Origin: Allobosea lathyri
Lineage (GTDB): Bacteria > Pseudomonadota > Alphaproteobacteria > Rhizobiales > Beijerinckiaceae
Direction: 5' to 3'
DNA: 64,000 nucleotides
Assembly (NCBI RefSeq): GCF_900108245.1
Contig: NZ_FNUY01000010.1
Location: forward strand, 1 to 64,000
Under the pieces are notes generated by a model. The model was not told the origin of the DNA. It worked only from the letters and a program-made list of their open reading frames with translations, and ran no database searches. This document shows, piece by piece, positions 42,954 through 51,899 of the stretch. Every line of letters starts with the position of its first letter. Position 1 is the first letter of the stretch. A program made the position numbers and the translations under genes.

Positions 42954-43601
42954 ATGTATGAGCCGAGCCATTTCAAGGTTGAAGACCGCGACGCGCTTTT
43001 CGCCGTCATGCGCGAGCATCCGCTCGCGACGCTGGTCACTGTCGGCGAGAGCGGCTTGATCGCCAATCCGGTGCCCTTCGTCGTTCATGCCGATGAAGGC
43101 GCCCAGGGCGTGCTTCGGGCCCATCTGGCCCGGCCGAACCCACAATGGAAAGCGATCGCGGCCGGCGCCGAGACGCTGGTGATTTTCACCGGCGTCGAAC
43201 GCTATGTGACGCCGGCCTGGTACGCGACCAAGCAGGAGACCGGAAAGGTCGTGCCGACTTGGAACTACGTCACGGTTCAGGTGCGTGGACCGGCGCGCGC
43301 AATCGAAGATCCGGTGTGGCTGCGGGCGCAATTGGAATCCCTGACCCGCCAGCAGGAGGCGCCGCGCGCCGAGCCCTGGTCGGTTTCGGATGCGCCCGAA
43401 CCCTTCGTTGCGGCGCAGGCGCGCGGTATCGTCGGCATCGAGATCGAAATCACCTCGCTGATCGGCAAGTTCAAGCTGAGCCAGAACCGTCAGGAGGCCG
43501 ACAAGCTCGGCGTTCTCAACGGCTTGGCCACCGATCCCGAATCGGAATCTCAGGCGATGGCGTCGCTCGTGAAAACCTATGCATTGGGCGGGAACGCATG
43601 A
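42954..43601 (+). CDS. PaiB-family FMN-binding protein / negative transcriptional regulator
   Basis: 215 aa, typical PaiB length. The N-terminal split-barrel has [20 protein letters not shown] and [20 protein letters not shown], the middle has [20 protein letters not shown] and [13 protein letters not shown], and the end has the conserved [18 protein letters not shown]. PaiB in Bacillus represses sporulation and protease genes; most proteobacterial members have no tested role and may be flavin or haem proteins. The stop overlaps the smpB start (ATGA). Confidence 0.88.
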   Translation: MYEPSHFKVEDRDALFAVMREHPLATLVTVGESGLIANPVPFVVHADEGAQGVLRAHLARPNPQWKAIAAGAETLVIFTGVERYVTPAWYATKQETGKVVPTWNYVTVQVRGPARAIEDPVWLRAQLESLTRQQEAPRAEPWSVSDAPEPFVAAQARGIVGIEIEITSLIGKFKLSQNRQEADKLGVLNGLATDPESESQAMASLVKTYALGGNA

Positions 43602-44074
43602 GCAAGCTGGACACCGAGCGCTTCAAGCTGGCGGCCGACAACCGCAAGGCGCGTTACAATTACGAGATCACCGAGACGCTGGAAGCCGGTATCGCGCTGC
43701 AGGGCACCGAGATCAAATCGTTGCGTGGCGGCAGGGCGACGATCGGCGAAAGCTATGCCGGACCGATGGGCACCGAGCTCTTTTTGTTCAATGCCCATAT
43801 CCCGGAATATCTTGAGGCGAACCGCTTCAACCACAACGTCAAGCGGCCGCGCAAGCTGCTGCTGCACCGCCGCCAGATCAACAAGCTGATGGGGGCGATT
43901 CAGCGCGATGGCTACACGGTCATTCCGCTGAAGGTCTATTTCAACGATAAGGGCCGCGCGAAGGTCGAGCTTGGTCTGGGGCGCGGCAAGAAATTGCACG
44001 ACAAGCGCGAGACCGAGAAGAACCGCGACTGGAACCGCGACAAGGCGCGGATCATGAAGGCGGGTGGCGCCTGA
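43598..44074 (+). CDS. smpB: SsrA-binding protein SmpB
   Basis: 158 aa from the ATG at 43598, coupled to the preceding PaiB-family gene; a longer frame through that gene is rejected. It binds tmRNA and delivers it to stalled ribosomes. Family motifs are [37 protein letters not shown], and [17 protein letters not shown] then [12 protein letters not shown]. The basic tail [19 protein letters not shown] is the part that enters the decoding centre. No tmRNA gene is seen in the window. Confidence 0.96.
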   Translation: MSKLDTERFKLAADNRKARYNYEITETLEAGIALQGTEIKSLRGGRATIGESYAGPMGTELFLFNAHIPEYLEANRFNHNVKRPRKLLLHRRQINKLMGAIQRDGYTVIPLKVYFNDKGRAKVELGLGRGKKLHDKRETEKNRDWNRDKARIMKAGGA

Positions 44075-44078
44075 CGTT

Positions 44079-44711
44079 TCAGGTTTCGATGGGCTCGTCG
44101 CCCTGGCGGATGCCGTAGCGTCGCTCCAGCCCCGGATGAGCGGGCGTGGCCGGGGCCCCCGAAGCGGGGCGACCGCCAGCGCGTTCGGCCGGATCGCGCC
44201 CGACCTTCTGCATCAGCTGTGCGAGTTCGACGAATTCGTCGCATTGGCGGCGTAGCTCGTCGGAGACCATTGGCGGGTTCGTCGAGATCGTCGAGACGAC
44301 GGAGACCTTCACGCCCTTGCGCTGCACGGCCTCGACCAGCGGCCTGAAATCGCCGTCGCCGGAGAACAGATAAATCTGGTCGAGATGCGGCGCGAGTTCG
44401 AGCATCTCGATCGCAAGCTCGATATCCATGTTGCCCTTGACGCGCCGGCGGCCGGCCGCGTCGGTGAACTCCTTCGCCGCCTTGGTGATGACGCGATAGC
44501 CATTATAGTCCAGCCAGTCGACCAGCGGGCGGATCGAGGAATACTCTTCGCTCTCGACAAGCGTCGTGAAGTAGAAAGCCCGGATCAGGTTTCCCCGACC
44601 CTGGAATTCCTTGAGCAAACGGCGATAGTCCATGTCGAAGCCGAGCTGCTTCGAGGTGGCGTAAAGGTTGGCGCCATCGATAAAAAGCGCGACGCGCGGA
44701 TCGCCGACCAT
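44079..44711 (-). CDS. NYN-domain (LabA/DUF88-type) predicted nuclease
   Basis: 210 aa from the ATG at 44711 (GGAG 8 nt upstream). The PIN-like NYN fold is shown by the acidic residues in VALFIDGANLYATSK (Asp near 13), RRVKGNMDIELAIEMLEL (Asp near 96) and YLFSGDGDFRPLVEAVQRKG (Asp pair near 119-121). Such proteins are predicted RNases; LabA-like members exist widely in rhizobia. The C-terminal 40 residues are a Pro/Gly/Ala-rich tail. It converges on smpB with only 4 nt between the stops. Confidence 0.88.
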   Translation of the reverse strand: MVGDPRVALFIDGANLYATSKQLGFDMDYRRLLKEFQGRGNLIRAFYFTTLVESEEYSSIRPLVDWLDYNGYRVITKAAKEFTDAAGRRRVKGNMDIELAIEMLELAPHLDQIYLFSGDGDFRPLVEAVQRKGVKVSVVSTISTNPPMVSDELRRQCDEFVELAQLMQKVGRDPAERAGGRPASGAPATPAHPGLERRYGIRQGDEPIET

Positions 44712-44852
44712 TGCTATTTCTCCAGGAAGAATCGTGTCGAATGGTCTAAATCGGAAAAAATCACGTTCTAACAATGTCGAAGCGCGAATAAACTGTTGAT
44801 GACCTTGCCTTCAAGTTGTGGCCTCTCGCCGCAGCCGGCGAATAATTCCGCA

Positions 44853-45437
44853 TCAGGCCGCCAGGCCACGGCTGCCCGGCTTTACGGCCGGGATCGCGGC
44901 CAACTCGGGTGGCAGGGCATCGGCAGGGTAGGCCGGAATGTCGAGCCGTATTAGGCTGACGAGCGGCACCCCGAGATCGACACGCCCCGCCGAACGGTCG
45001 ACGAGACAGGCTGCGCCCAGCATTATACCGGGTTCCCCGGCAATCGACGCCAGGCATTCGCGCGAGGATAGCCCGGTCGTGACGATATCCTCGACCATGA
45101 CCACGCGCGCGCCCTTGGGGATGGCAAAGCCACGCCGCAGCCGGAACTGCCCGTCCTCGCGCTCGACGAAGATGGCCTTGGCCTTGAGATGACGGGCGGT
45201 CTCGTAGCCCGGCACGATGCCGCCGACCGCAGGCGAGACGACATAATCGACCGTGCCGAAGGCGGCCTCGATCTTCTCCGCGAGAGCCTTGCAGAGCCGT
45301 TCCGTCCGCACCGGGTCCTGGAAGATGAACATCTTCTGCAGGAAGATCGGGCTGCGCAGCCCCGAAGACAGGATGAAGTGTCCTTCGAGCAGCGCGCCGG
45401 CATCACGGAATTCGGCCAGAACGTCGTCGTCGGTCAT
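44853..45437 (-). CDS. pyrE: Orotate phosphoribosyltransferase
   Basis: 194 aa. It joins orotate with PRPP to form OMP in pyrimidine synthesis. The PRPP-binding loop is [14 protein letters not shown] (about 113-126), the substrate region [17 protein letters not shown] is near residue 22, and the flexible-loop lysine region is [20 protein letters not shown]. It follows era on the same strand with a 118-nt gap and is probably transcribed separately or as the operon's tail. Confidence 0.94.
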   Translation of the reverse strand: MTDDDVLAEFRDAGALLEGHFILSSGLRSPIFLQKMFIFQDPVRTERLCKALAEKIEAAFGTVDYVVSPAVGGIVPGYETARHLKAKAIFVEREDGQFRLRRGFAIPKGARVVMVEDIVTTGLSSRECLASIAGEPGIMLGAACLVDRSAGRVDLGVPLVSLIRLDIPAYPADALPPELAAIPAVKPGSRGLAA

Positions 45438-45555
45438 GGTGCGCGTGCCTTGTAGAACAGGAAATGTTCACGCGTCTTTGCGTCGAAACACGGCCCGATG
45501 CAAGATATCGGCCTGCCTAGCATGTGGATTGGCTCTGGCGGCGCGCCCCGTCAAC

Positions 45556-46485
45556 CTAACCTTTTGGGAATTCCAGGCCCATTTCGCGGTACCGCTCCGG
45601 GTCGTCGCTCCAGTTTTCGCGAACCTTCACGAACAGGAAGAGATGGACCTTGGCTTCGGCCGCCTCTGCGATTTCGATGCGCGCCTTCTGGCCGATCGAC
45701 TTGATGGTCTGGCCGCCTTCGCCGAGCACGATCTTCCGCTGCCCCTCGCGCTCGACATAGATCGTCTGCTCGATCCTGACCGAGCCGTCCGGACGCTGCT
45801 GCCAGCTCTCGGTCTCGACGGTCGAGCGGTAGGGCAGTTCGTCGTGCAGCCGCTCGAAGATCTTCTCGCGTGTGATCTCGGCGGCGAGGAAGCGCAGCGG
45901 CGCATCCGAGATCTGGTCTTCGGGGTAAAGCCAGGGCCCGAGCGGGAGGCGGGTCTCCAGCCAGGTCAGGATGTCCTTGACGCCGTAGCCCGTCAGGGCC
46001 GCGATCATGAAGGTTGCTTCGAACTTACCGAGCTCGTTCACCTTGGTGGTGATCTCGAGCAGCTTTTCCTTCGCGACGATGTCGATCTTGTTGAGGATCA
46101 GGAATTTCGGCTGCTTCAGCTCGGCGAGCTTCTCCAGCAGCCGGGTATTCTCCTCATTGTCGAAGCGCTCGACATCGATCAGGACGCCGATCAGGTCGGC
46201 ATCGGTCGCGCCGCCCCAGGCGCTCGTCACCATGGCGCGGTCGAGCCGGCGCTTGGGCGCGAAAATGCCGGGCGTGTCGACGAAGATCACCTGCGCCGCG
46301 CCAGACAGCGCAATGCCGCGCACCTGCGTACGCGTCGTCTGCACCTTGCGCGAGACGATGGAGACCTTGGCGCCGACGAGCTGGTTCAGCAGCGTCGACT
46401 TGCCGGCATTGGGGGCGCCGATCAGCGCTACGAAGCCGCAGCGTGTGGGCCGAGTCTCCTGGGGGGATTGTCCCGCCTCAGCCAT
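45556..46485 (-). CDS. era: GTPase Era
   Basis: 309 aa from the ATG at 46485, which overlaps the rnc 3' end by 8 nt; an upstream in-frame extension is rnc sequence. The N-terminal GTPase has G1 GAPNAGKST, the effector region with TTRTQVRGIA, G3 DTPGI and G4 NKID. The C-terminal KH domain has the stretch VLGEGGQTIKSIGQKARIEI, which binds the 3' end of 16S rRNA during 30S maturation. It is the last gene of the lepB-rnc-era operon. Confidence 0.96.
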   Translation of the reverse strand: MAEAGQSPQETRPTRCGFVALIGAPNAGKSTLLNQLVGAKVSIVSRKVQTTRTQVRGIALSGAAQVIFVDTPGIFAPKRRLDRAMVTSAWGGATDADLIGVLIDVERFDNEENTRLLEKLAELKQPKFLILNKIDIVAKEKLLEITTKVNELGKFEATFMIAALTGYGVKDILTWLETRLPLGPWLYPEDQISDAPLRFLAAEITREKIFERLHDELPYRSTVETESWQQRPDGSVRIEQTIYVEREGQRKIVLGEGGQTIKSIGQKARIEIAEAAEAKVHLFLFVKVRENWSDDPERYREMGLEFPKG

Positions 46486-47209
46486 TGTCGCTCTCCATTG
46501 TTTCGCTCCACAGGCCTTCGCGCCGCAGAAAGGCTTCCGCGGCGGCCTGCTCGGCCAGTCGCTTCGAGGGGCCTTGGGCCTCCGCGTCGACGAGTCCGTT
46601 GATGCGCGCCGCGACCCGGAAGAGCGGCGCATGGTCCGGCCCAGAGCGGCCGCGTTCGGTATAGGTAGGCGTCGGGTAGCCTTGGCCCTGCGCCCATTCC
46701 TGCAGCGCCGTCTTGGCGTCGCGCAGCGGGCGGACCGGTTTCAGCAGCCGCTCGCCGAAGGCGCGCTCGATCAGGCCGCGCGCCGCCTCATAGCCGCCGT
46801 CGATGAAGACCGCGCCGATGATCGCTTCGCAGGCATCGGCGAGGATCGCCTTGTTCTTGCGCGCGCCGCCGAGGATTTCCCCGTCGCCGAAACGCATGAA
46901 CTGGCCGAGATCCCAGGCCAGCGCCACCTCGGCGCAGGTTTCCTTGCGCACGAGATCGGCGAGCCGGCGCGACATGTCGCCCTCTGCGGCTTCCGGATAG
47001 CGCCGGAACAGCATGTCGGCGATGCCGAGGCCCAGCACGCGGTCGCCGAGGAACTCCAGCCTCTGGTAGCTTTGCAGCCTTGGACCCTCGGCGCTCATAT
47101 GGGTGAGCGCGGTCGCGAGCAGGCCGCGATCTGCGAAGCTGTGGCCGAGTGTTGCCTCCAGCCGGGAGGGATCTGGCGTCTTGCGCCCGGTTTCGCCCGC
47201 TTTACTCAC
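46478..47209 (-). CDS. rnc: Ribonuclease III
   Basis: 243 aa if started at the GTG at 47209, which overlaps the lepB stop (GTGA); an ATG at 47254 would add 15 residues inside lepB. The catalytic-domain signature is YQRLEFLGDRVLGL (about 47-60) with the downstream acidic pair in ADACEAIIGAVFIDGG. The C-terminal dsRNA-binding domain (about 165-235) has KTALQEWAQGQGYPTPTY and AEQAAAEAFLR. It processes rRNA and other double-stranded RNA. Gene order lepB-rnc-era is conserved across proteobacteria. Confidence 0.95.
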   Translation of the reverse strand: MSKAGETGRKTPDPSRLEATLGHSFADRGLLATALTHMSAEGPRLQSYQRLEFLGDRVLGLGIADMLFRRYPEAAEGDMSRRLADLVRKETCAEVALAWDLGQFMRFGDGEILGGARKNKAILADACEAIIGAVFIDGGYEAARGLIERAFGERLLKPVRPLRDAKTALQEWAQGQGYPTPTYTERGRSGPDHAPLFRVAARINGLVDAEAQGPSKRLAEQAAAEAFLRREGLWSETMESDNG

Positions 47210-47973
47210 TTGATCGCGCTGAACAAACGGCTCCAGCGAACCGTCGAGGGCCATTCCCAGATCCGCCAGGCGGACGCGCCGTCCTCGATCGAGAAGAAGA
47301 TGATCTCGGCGCGGCCGACGAAATTCTCGAAGGGCACGTAGCCGACGCTGCGGTCGCGCGAATCGAGCGAGTTGTCGCGATTGTCGCCCATCATGAAGAA
47401 ATGCCCGGCGGGCACGAGGAACACTGCGGTGTTGTCGAAGGTGCCGGTGTCGCCCTCGCGCTCGATGATCTCGTGGCTGACGCCGTTGGGCAGGGTTTCG
47501 CGATAGCGGATGACCGAGGCGTTGCGGCCCCAATTGTCGGTGGTGACGTAGTCGGCGATGCGCTCGCGCTTCACCGGCACATTGTTGATGTGCAGGATGC
47601 CGTCGATCATCTGGATGCGATCGCCGGGCAGGCCGATCACGCGCTTGATGTAATCGGTCGAATTGTCCGAGGGGAGCTTGAACACGGCGATGTCGCCACG
47701 CTTCGGCTCCGCCGCCCAGACACGGCCCGAGAACAGCGGCGGGCTGAACGGGATCGAGTGCTTGGAATAGCCATAGGTGTATTTCGACACGAACAGATAG
47801 TCGCCGATCAGCAGCGTCGGTATCAGCGAGCCGGACGGGATGTTGAAGGGCTGGAACAGCAGCGTCCTGATCACCAGCGCGATCAGCAGCGCCTGCACGA
47901 CGACCTTGATCGTCTCCAGAATGCCGCCTTCTTCCTTGGCCGTCTTGTTCTTGATGTCGGCGTCGTTGGCCAC
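47206..47973 (-). CDS. lepB: Signal peptidase I
   Basis: 255 aa from the GTG at 47973 (AGGAG 9 nt upstream); a start at 48045 gives 24 extra residues without ribosome site. One N-terminal membrane span (VVVQALLIALVIRTLLFQPF). The catalytic Ser is in IPSGSLIPTLLIGDYLFVSK, where the usual Met after the Ser is Leu, and the catalytic Lys is in YIKRVIGLPGDRI. Later boxes VPAGHFFMMGDNRDNSLDSR are intact. It removes signal peptides from exported proteins. First gene of the lepB-rnc-era operon, divergent from aqpZ. Confidence 0.95.
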   Translation of the reverse strand: MANDADIKNKTAKEEGGILETIKVVVQALLIALVIRTLLFQPFNIPSGSLIPTLLIGDYLFVSKYTYGYSKHSIPFSPPLFSGRVWAAEPKRGDIAVFKLPSDNSTDYIKRVIGLPGDRIQMIDGILHINNVPVKRERIADYVTTDNWGRNASVIRYRETLPNGVSHEIIEREGDTGTFDNTAVFLVPAGHFFMMGDNRDNSLDSRDRSVGYVPFENFVGRAEIIFFSIEDGASAWRIWEWPSTVRWSRLFSAIK

Positions 47974-48206
47974 TCGGGGCGCTCCTGGTTCGTCTTGCAA
48001 GGCGCGGTCTAGCGGAATGTTGCGCTGCGGACAACGCGCAAGCACGGTCTCGTTACGGGCGTCTCATACATGACGGCAACATGGCGGAAGTGGCGGGCAA
48101 CGGCGCGATCGGTAGTAAATGGTCCGCGAATAGGGGAAAACCCTGCGTTGACGTCTTCCGTTTTCGGGAACAAGCATAGTTTTCTATTGTGGCTAGGGGA
48201 ATCAAC

Positions 48207-48932
48207 ATGAGCTCAAAGAAATATGCCGCCGAAGCGATCGGCACGTTCTGGCTTACCTTCGCGGGCTGCGGTAGCGCCGTCATCGCGGCCGGCATTCCCG
48301 ATATCGGCATCGGCCTTCTCGGCGTCTCGCTCGCATTCGGCCTGTCGGTGGTGACCATGGCCTATGCGATCGGCCACATCTCGGGCTGTCATCTCAATCC
48401 AGCCGTGACAGTCGGGCTTGCTGCCGGCGGCCGTTTCCCTGGCAATCAGGTCGTGCCCTACATCGTTGCGCAGGTGGTTGGCGCCGTGCTGGGCGCGGCG
48501 GTTCTCTATCTCATCGCCAGCGGCGCTCCCGGCTTCGATCTCGCCAAGGGCTTCGCCTCGAACGGCTATGGCGATCACTCCCCGGCCAAGTATTCGCTCT
48601 TCGCAGGCTTCCTGGTGGAAGTCGTGATGACGATGATCTTCCTCTTCATCATCATGGGCGCGACCCACGGCAAGGCGCCAGCCGGCTTTGCGCCGCTCGC
48701 GATCGGCCTCGGCCTTTGCCTGATCCATCTCGTCAGCATTCCCGTCACCAACACCTCGGTAAACCCGGCGCGCAGCACGGGGCCGGCGCTGTTCGTCGGT
48801 GGCTGGGCCATCCAGCAGCTCTGGCTGTTCTGGGTCGCGCCGCTGATCGGCGGTGCGTTGGGCGGTATCGTCTATCGCTGGCTGAGCGACGAGCCCCACG
48901 GCGAGGTCACTGGAACGACGTCCTCCAAATAG
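48207..48932 (+). CDS. aqpZ: Aquaporin Z-type water channel
   Basis: 241 aa from the ATG at 48207 (GGGGA 8 nt upstream; a GTG at 48189 is less likely). Six membrane spans and both NPA boxes are visible: [16 protein letters not shown] (about 63-78) and [14 protein letters not shown] (about 184-197). The second box ends in R-S-T-G-P-A, and the filter has the Arg after NPA as in water-selective AqpZ. It is a single-gene unit between the lepB operon and the DUF2332 gene. Confidence 0.94.
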   Translation: MSSKKYAAEAIGTFWLTFAGCGSAVIAAGIPDIGIGLLGVSLAFGLSVVTMAYAIGHISGCHLNPAVTVGLAAGGRFPGNQVVPYIVAQVVGAVLGAAVLYLIASGAPGFDLAKGFASNGYGDHSPAKYSLFAGFLVEVVMTMIFLFIIMGATHGKAPAGFAPLAIGLGLCLIHLVSIPVTNTSVNPARSTGPALFVGGWAIQQLWLFWVAPLIGGALGGIVYRWLSDEPHGEVTGTTSSK

Positions 48933-48968
48933 TATCGGCTTAAGCTGAAAGAGGTGGAGCGGTGCGAA

Positions 48969-50048
48969 TCAGCGCCATTCCACCCAACGACCATGAAAAT
49001 CGGCACGAGCGATCTCGCGCTCCTGCCCATCCGGCCAAAGGGTCAGCGTCACGGCGGCGCTGGCCTTTTGCATGTCGGCCTCCATGCGCAGCCAGGCGAA
49101 GGGGCGCTCGATTGTCGCCTCCGCGCCGGCTCGGGCGATGGCGGCCGCGATGCGCCCCTGGATCGTGCCGGGCAGGTATTGCCACATGATCGTATGCATC
49201 AGCACGCGCGCCCGTCCGCTAGGCGCATTCTGCGACAGCTGCGCCTCGACCCAGTCGGCTGCATCCGCCCGCTCCACGCGCCATGGCATGGCGGCGGCCG
49301 CGTCGAACGCCGCTCCCGTCGCGGTGAGACGATCGGCCTGATCGGGCCAGATATAGGACATCACCCGGCTGCGGTCGGCCGGGTTGGCCGGATCCAGCGG
49401 GTTCAGGTCGCAAGCGCGCCGCGTCGCTATCGTGAGGGAGGCGTCGAGCGGCGGCAGGGCGCTGCCGCGCCACTCGCTGCGCACCGTGACCGGCGCTGTT
49501 GAGGCGCCCCAGCTCGCGCCGCCCAGTTCGTAGCCATAGCCGTCGAAGCCGAGATTGAGGCCGGCGCTCGCGCCGATCTCGAGAAGATCGAGCGCCATGC
49601 CCGTCTCCCGCGCGATGATGAGCGCGCCGCCGAGGAGCACGGCGCAGCGCTTGACCTCGTTGGTCTGTGGCGCGCTGTCGAGATAGGCAGTCAGGAACGC
49701 GTCGTGCTCGCGCAATGCGGCGACGAGACCGCTCCAGAGCAGCTCGGCGTCCGCCCTGGCGGGCGGATAGAGCGCCTGCAGGGCCGGCGCACGCCCCGAA
49801 CGCGCCAATGCGTTGAAGGCACCGGCCGCGCGCAAGGCGAGCGCGTCGGCGCGCGGGTTGCCCGGCCAGTCGAGCACGCGTCGGCCGAAGGCGCTGTCGC
49901 GGTCGAGCCGCGCTGCCATCAACTCGCAGAAAGAGGCGGTGAAGGGCGAGCCCAGGCTTCGACAGGCTTCGGCCTGGCCGACGAAATTGTCGCGAGCGGC
50001 CGCTTCGGCCGACATATCGATCGGGCGCGCCATCTCGGGTCGCTCCAT
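48969..50048 (-). CDS. DUF2332 family protein
   Basis: 359 aa from the ATG at 50048, directly after the acpS stop; ATGs at 50033 (GGAG upstream) and 50015 are alternatives. The family stretch LLEIGASAGLNLGFDGYGYE (about 155-174) looks like a methyltransferase-type nucleotide loop, and RACDLNPLDPANPADRSRVM then SYIWPDQADR is the most conserved block. LMHTIMWQYLP follows near 290. The family has no proven activity; a SAM-dependent function has been suggested by its Gly-rich loop. Co-transcription with acpS is likely. Confidence 0.82.
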   Translation of the reverse strand: MERPEMARPIDMSAEAAARDNFVGQAEACRSLGSPFTASFCELMAARLDRDSAFGRRVLDWPGNPRADALALRAAGAFNALARSGRAPALQALYPPARADAELLWSGLVAALREHDAFLTAYLDSAPQTNEVKRCAVLLGGALIIARETGMALDLLEIGASAGLNLGFDGYGYELGGASWGASTAPVTVRSEWRGSALPPLDASLTIATRRACDLNPLDPANPADRSRVMSYIWPDQADRLTATGAAFDAAAAMPWRVERADAADWVEAQLSQNAPSGRARVLMHTIMWQYLPGTIQGRIAAAIARAGAEATIERPFAWLRMEADMQKASAAVTLTLWPDGQEREIARADFHGRWVEWR

Positions 50049-50450
50049 TCAGCTGGTCGGGCGCGCCTCGATCACGACGAACGCCTGCGCCAGCGGCGGG
50101 TCGTCGGTCAGCGATACATGAACGAAGGCCTCATGGCCCGGCGGCGTCATCGCTTTCAGCCGTTCGGCCGCCCCGCCGGTCAGGCGCATGGTCGGCTGGC
50201 CGCCGGGCAGATTGACGACCTCCATGTCCCGCCAGAACACGCCGGCACGCAGGCCCGTGCCGAGCGCCTTGGAACAGGCCTCCTTCGCAGCGAAGCGGCG
50301 TGCATATGAAGCCGCTCTCGTGGAGCGCCGGTCGGATTTGGCCCGTTCGCCTTCGGTGAAGACGCGATGGGTGAAGCGTTCGCCGAACCGCGCCAGCGAT
50401 TTCTCGATGCGGGTGATGTCGCAGAGGTCGGAGCCGATGCCGAGGATCAT
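50049..50450 (-). CDS. acpS: Holo-[acyl-carrier-protein] synthase
   Basis: 133 aa. It transfers phosphopantetheine from CoA to acyl carrier protein. Both family blocks are present: [20 protein letters not shown] with the metal-binding Asp, and [20 protein letters not shown] with the catalytic Glu/Lys. It lies between aroA and the DUF2332 gene on the minus strand; in most alphaproteobacteria it is next to pdxJ and lepB, here separated by aroA and aqpZ/DUF2332. Confidence 0.94.
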   Translation of the reverse strand: MILGIGSDLCDITRIEKSLARFGERFTHRVFTEGERAKSDRRSTRAASYARRFAAKEACSKALGTGLRAGVFWRDMEVVNLPGGQPTMRLTGGAAERLKAMTPPGHEAFVHVSLTDDPPLAQAFVVIEARPTS

Positions 50451-50461
50451 GGCTCCGATCT

Positions 50462-50498
50462 AGAGCATGAAGCCCGACCGTGGAAGGTGGTTTCGGAG
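50462..50498 (+). repeat. Degenerate GCATCGGC-type hairpin repeat, copy 3
   Basis: Reads AGAGCATGAAGCCCGACCGT then GGAAGGTGGTTTCGGAG. Compared with the minus-strand form of the other two copies it keeps AGAGCAT, GCCCGA, GTGGA and GG(T)TTTCGG but has lost several bases. It fills the gap between the aroA and acpS genes. Confidence 0.55.
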
Positions 50499-51776
50499 CT
50501 ACGCCTGCTCGGGAACGTCACCCTCGAGCGCGACGCCGAGCGAACCGAGTGCCCACCAGTAGCCGGGATAGGTCTTGGCGACGCAGTCTGACTCCAGAAT
50601 GGTGATGCCATGCACCTTCAATCCGGCCAGCGCGAAGCTCATCGCCATGCGATGGTCGGCACGGGTGTCGATCGAGGCCGGCAGGGTCCGGCCGGCAAGT
50701 GAAGGATCGGAGGCGACCAGCAGATCGTCGCCCTCTTCGCGGCCGAGGCCGGGCGAAATCTCGGACAGGCCGACCGCGAGCGCCGCTACCCGGTCGCATT
50801 CCTTGACACGAAGATTGGCGATGCCGGTGAAACGTACCGGCGTCTCGTTGAAAGCGGCGAGCACCGCCAGCGTCGGCACGGCATCCTGCATCTGCGAGCC
50901 GTCGATGACCGCGGGGAGGTGAGGGAAGCTCGCGATGAGCTCGTAGGCGCGCGCATCCGGTTGCGTGAACGCCGTCGCAGGCACGCCGAGATCGATCGCG
51001 CCGCCGGTCAGCACCTCCGCCGCCCAGAGATAGGTTGCGGCCGACGCATCGGGCTCGATCGCGAAATCCACCGCCCGGTAGCCGGTCGGCGCAACGCGCC
51101 AGCTCGACGCGCTCTGCTCGACCCGGGCGCCGAAGGCGGCCATCGCGGCCAGCGTCAACTCGATATAGCCGCGCGCGCCGATATCGTCGCCGGCCAGCAC
51201 GATATCGACGGGCCCCGAGCCGCAGGCGGCCATCATCAGAAGCGCCGAAACATATTGGCTGGAAAGCCCGCCATCGATCTCGACGCGCCCGGCCGCAAAG
51301 CCGCCCGTGCCGCGAATCGTGACAGGCGGACAGCCCGTCTCCGAGCTGGCGTCGATCCCCAGCGAACGCAAAGCCGTCAGGAGCGGGCCGATCGGCCGCT
51401 TGCGCATATGCGCGTCGCCGTCAATCACGACCTGCCCGTCGACCAGCGCAGCCGCCGCCGTCAGAAAGCGGGTCGCCGTGCCGGCATTGCCGAGGAAGAG
51501 CGGTGCGGCAGGCGCCCGCAACCGGCCGTCCCCAGTCACGATGAAGCTGGTCTCGTCAGGCTCGGCGATGGTGACGCCCATCGCGCGCAAGGCTTCGGCC
51601 ATATAGCGGGTGTCGTCGCTCTTGAGCGCGCCGGTGAGATGGCTCGTGCCCTTGGCCAAAGCGGCCAGCAGCAGGACCCGGTTGGTGATCGACTTCGAGC
51701 CGGGAGGGGCGACCCGGCCGCGTAGCGGATGAGTCGGCGGAATGACCGTGATGGCCTGCCTGTCGCGATCGTTCAT
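50499..51776 (-). CDS. aroA: 3-phosphoshikimate 1-carboxyvinyltransferase (EPSP synthase)
   Basis: 425 aa. It joins PEP and shikimate-3-phosphate in aromatic amino acid synthesis. Motifs are PGSKSITNRVLLLAALA (residues 25-41), FLGNAGTATRFLTAAAAL, RPIGPLLTALRSLGI, GGLSSQYVSALLMMA, RVKECDRVAALAVGL and DHRMAMSFALAG. The block GNAGTATR is of the class I kind rather than the GNAATGCR of typical rhizobial class II enzymes, and the gene is not beside cmk/rpsA. It may be a second or acquired copy. Confidence 0.93.
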   Translation of the reverse strand: MNDRDRQAITVIPPTHPLRGRVAPPGSKSITNRVLLLAALAKGTSHLTGALKSDDTRYMAEALRAMGVTIAEPDETSFIVTGDGRLRAPAAPLFLGNAGTATRFLTAAAALVDGQVVIDGDAHMRKRPIGPLLTALRSLGIDASSETGCPPVTIRGTGGFAAGRVEIDGGLSSQYVSALLMMAACGSGPVDIVLAGDDIGARGYIELTLAAMAAFGARVEQSASSWRVAPTGYRAVDFAIEPDASAATYLWAAEVLTGGAIDLGVPATAFTQPDARAYELIASFPHLPAVIDGSQMQDAVPTLAVLAAFNETPVRFTGIANLRVKECDRVAALAVGLSEISPGLGREEGDDLLVASDPSLAGRTLPASIDTRADHRMAMSFALAGLKVHGITILESDCVAKTYPGYWWALGSLGVALEGDVPEQA

Positions 51777-51831
51777 GGCTTTCCGCCTCTCAGGTCATTG
51801 GAAGGATAACGCACCGGCCCATGGCGGCGCG

Positions 51832-51894
51832 TAGGCCTTTGATTCGCATCGGCTTCTTCCGAAAACCGCAATCCACTTTTCGGGCCGATGCTCT
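51832..51894. repeat. GCATCGGC-type hairpin repeat, copy 2
   Basis: 63 bp almost identical to 37881-37944. On the minus strand AGAGCATCGGCCCGAAAAGT ... GGTTTTCGGAAGAAGCCGAT, with outer GCATCGGC/GCCGATGC and inner CCGAAAA/TTTTCGG arms. It begins 5 nt after the pdxJ stop and precedes aroA on the same strand. Confidence 0.9.
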
Positions 51895-51899
51895 CAGGA

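Noticed and set aside
43598-44074. tmRNA (ssrA) or other RNA gene near smpB
   Set aside because: I looked for tRNA-like ends and a tag reading frame in the gaps around smpB and found none; gaps are too short.
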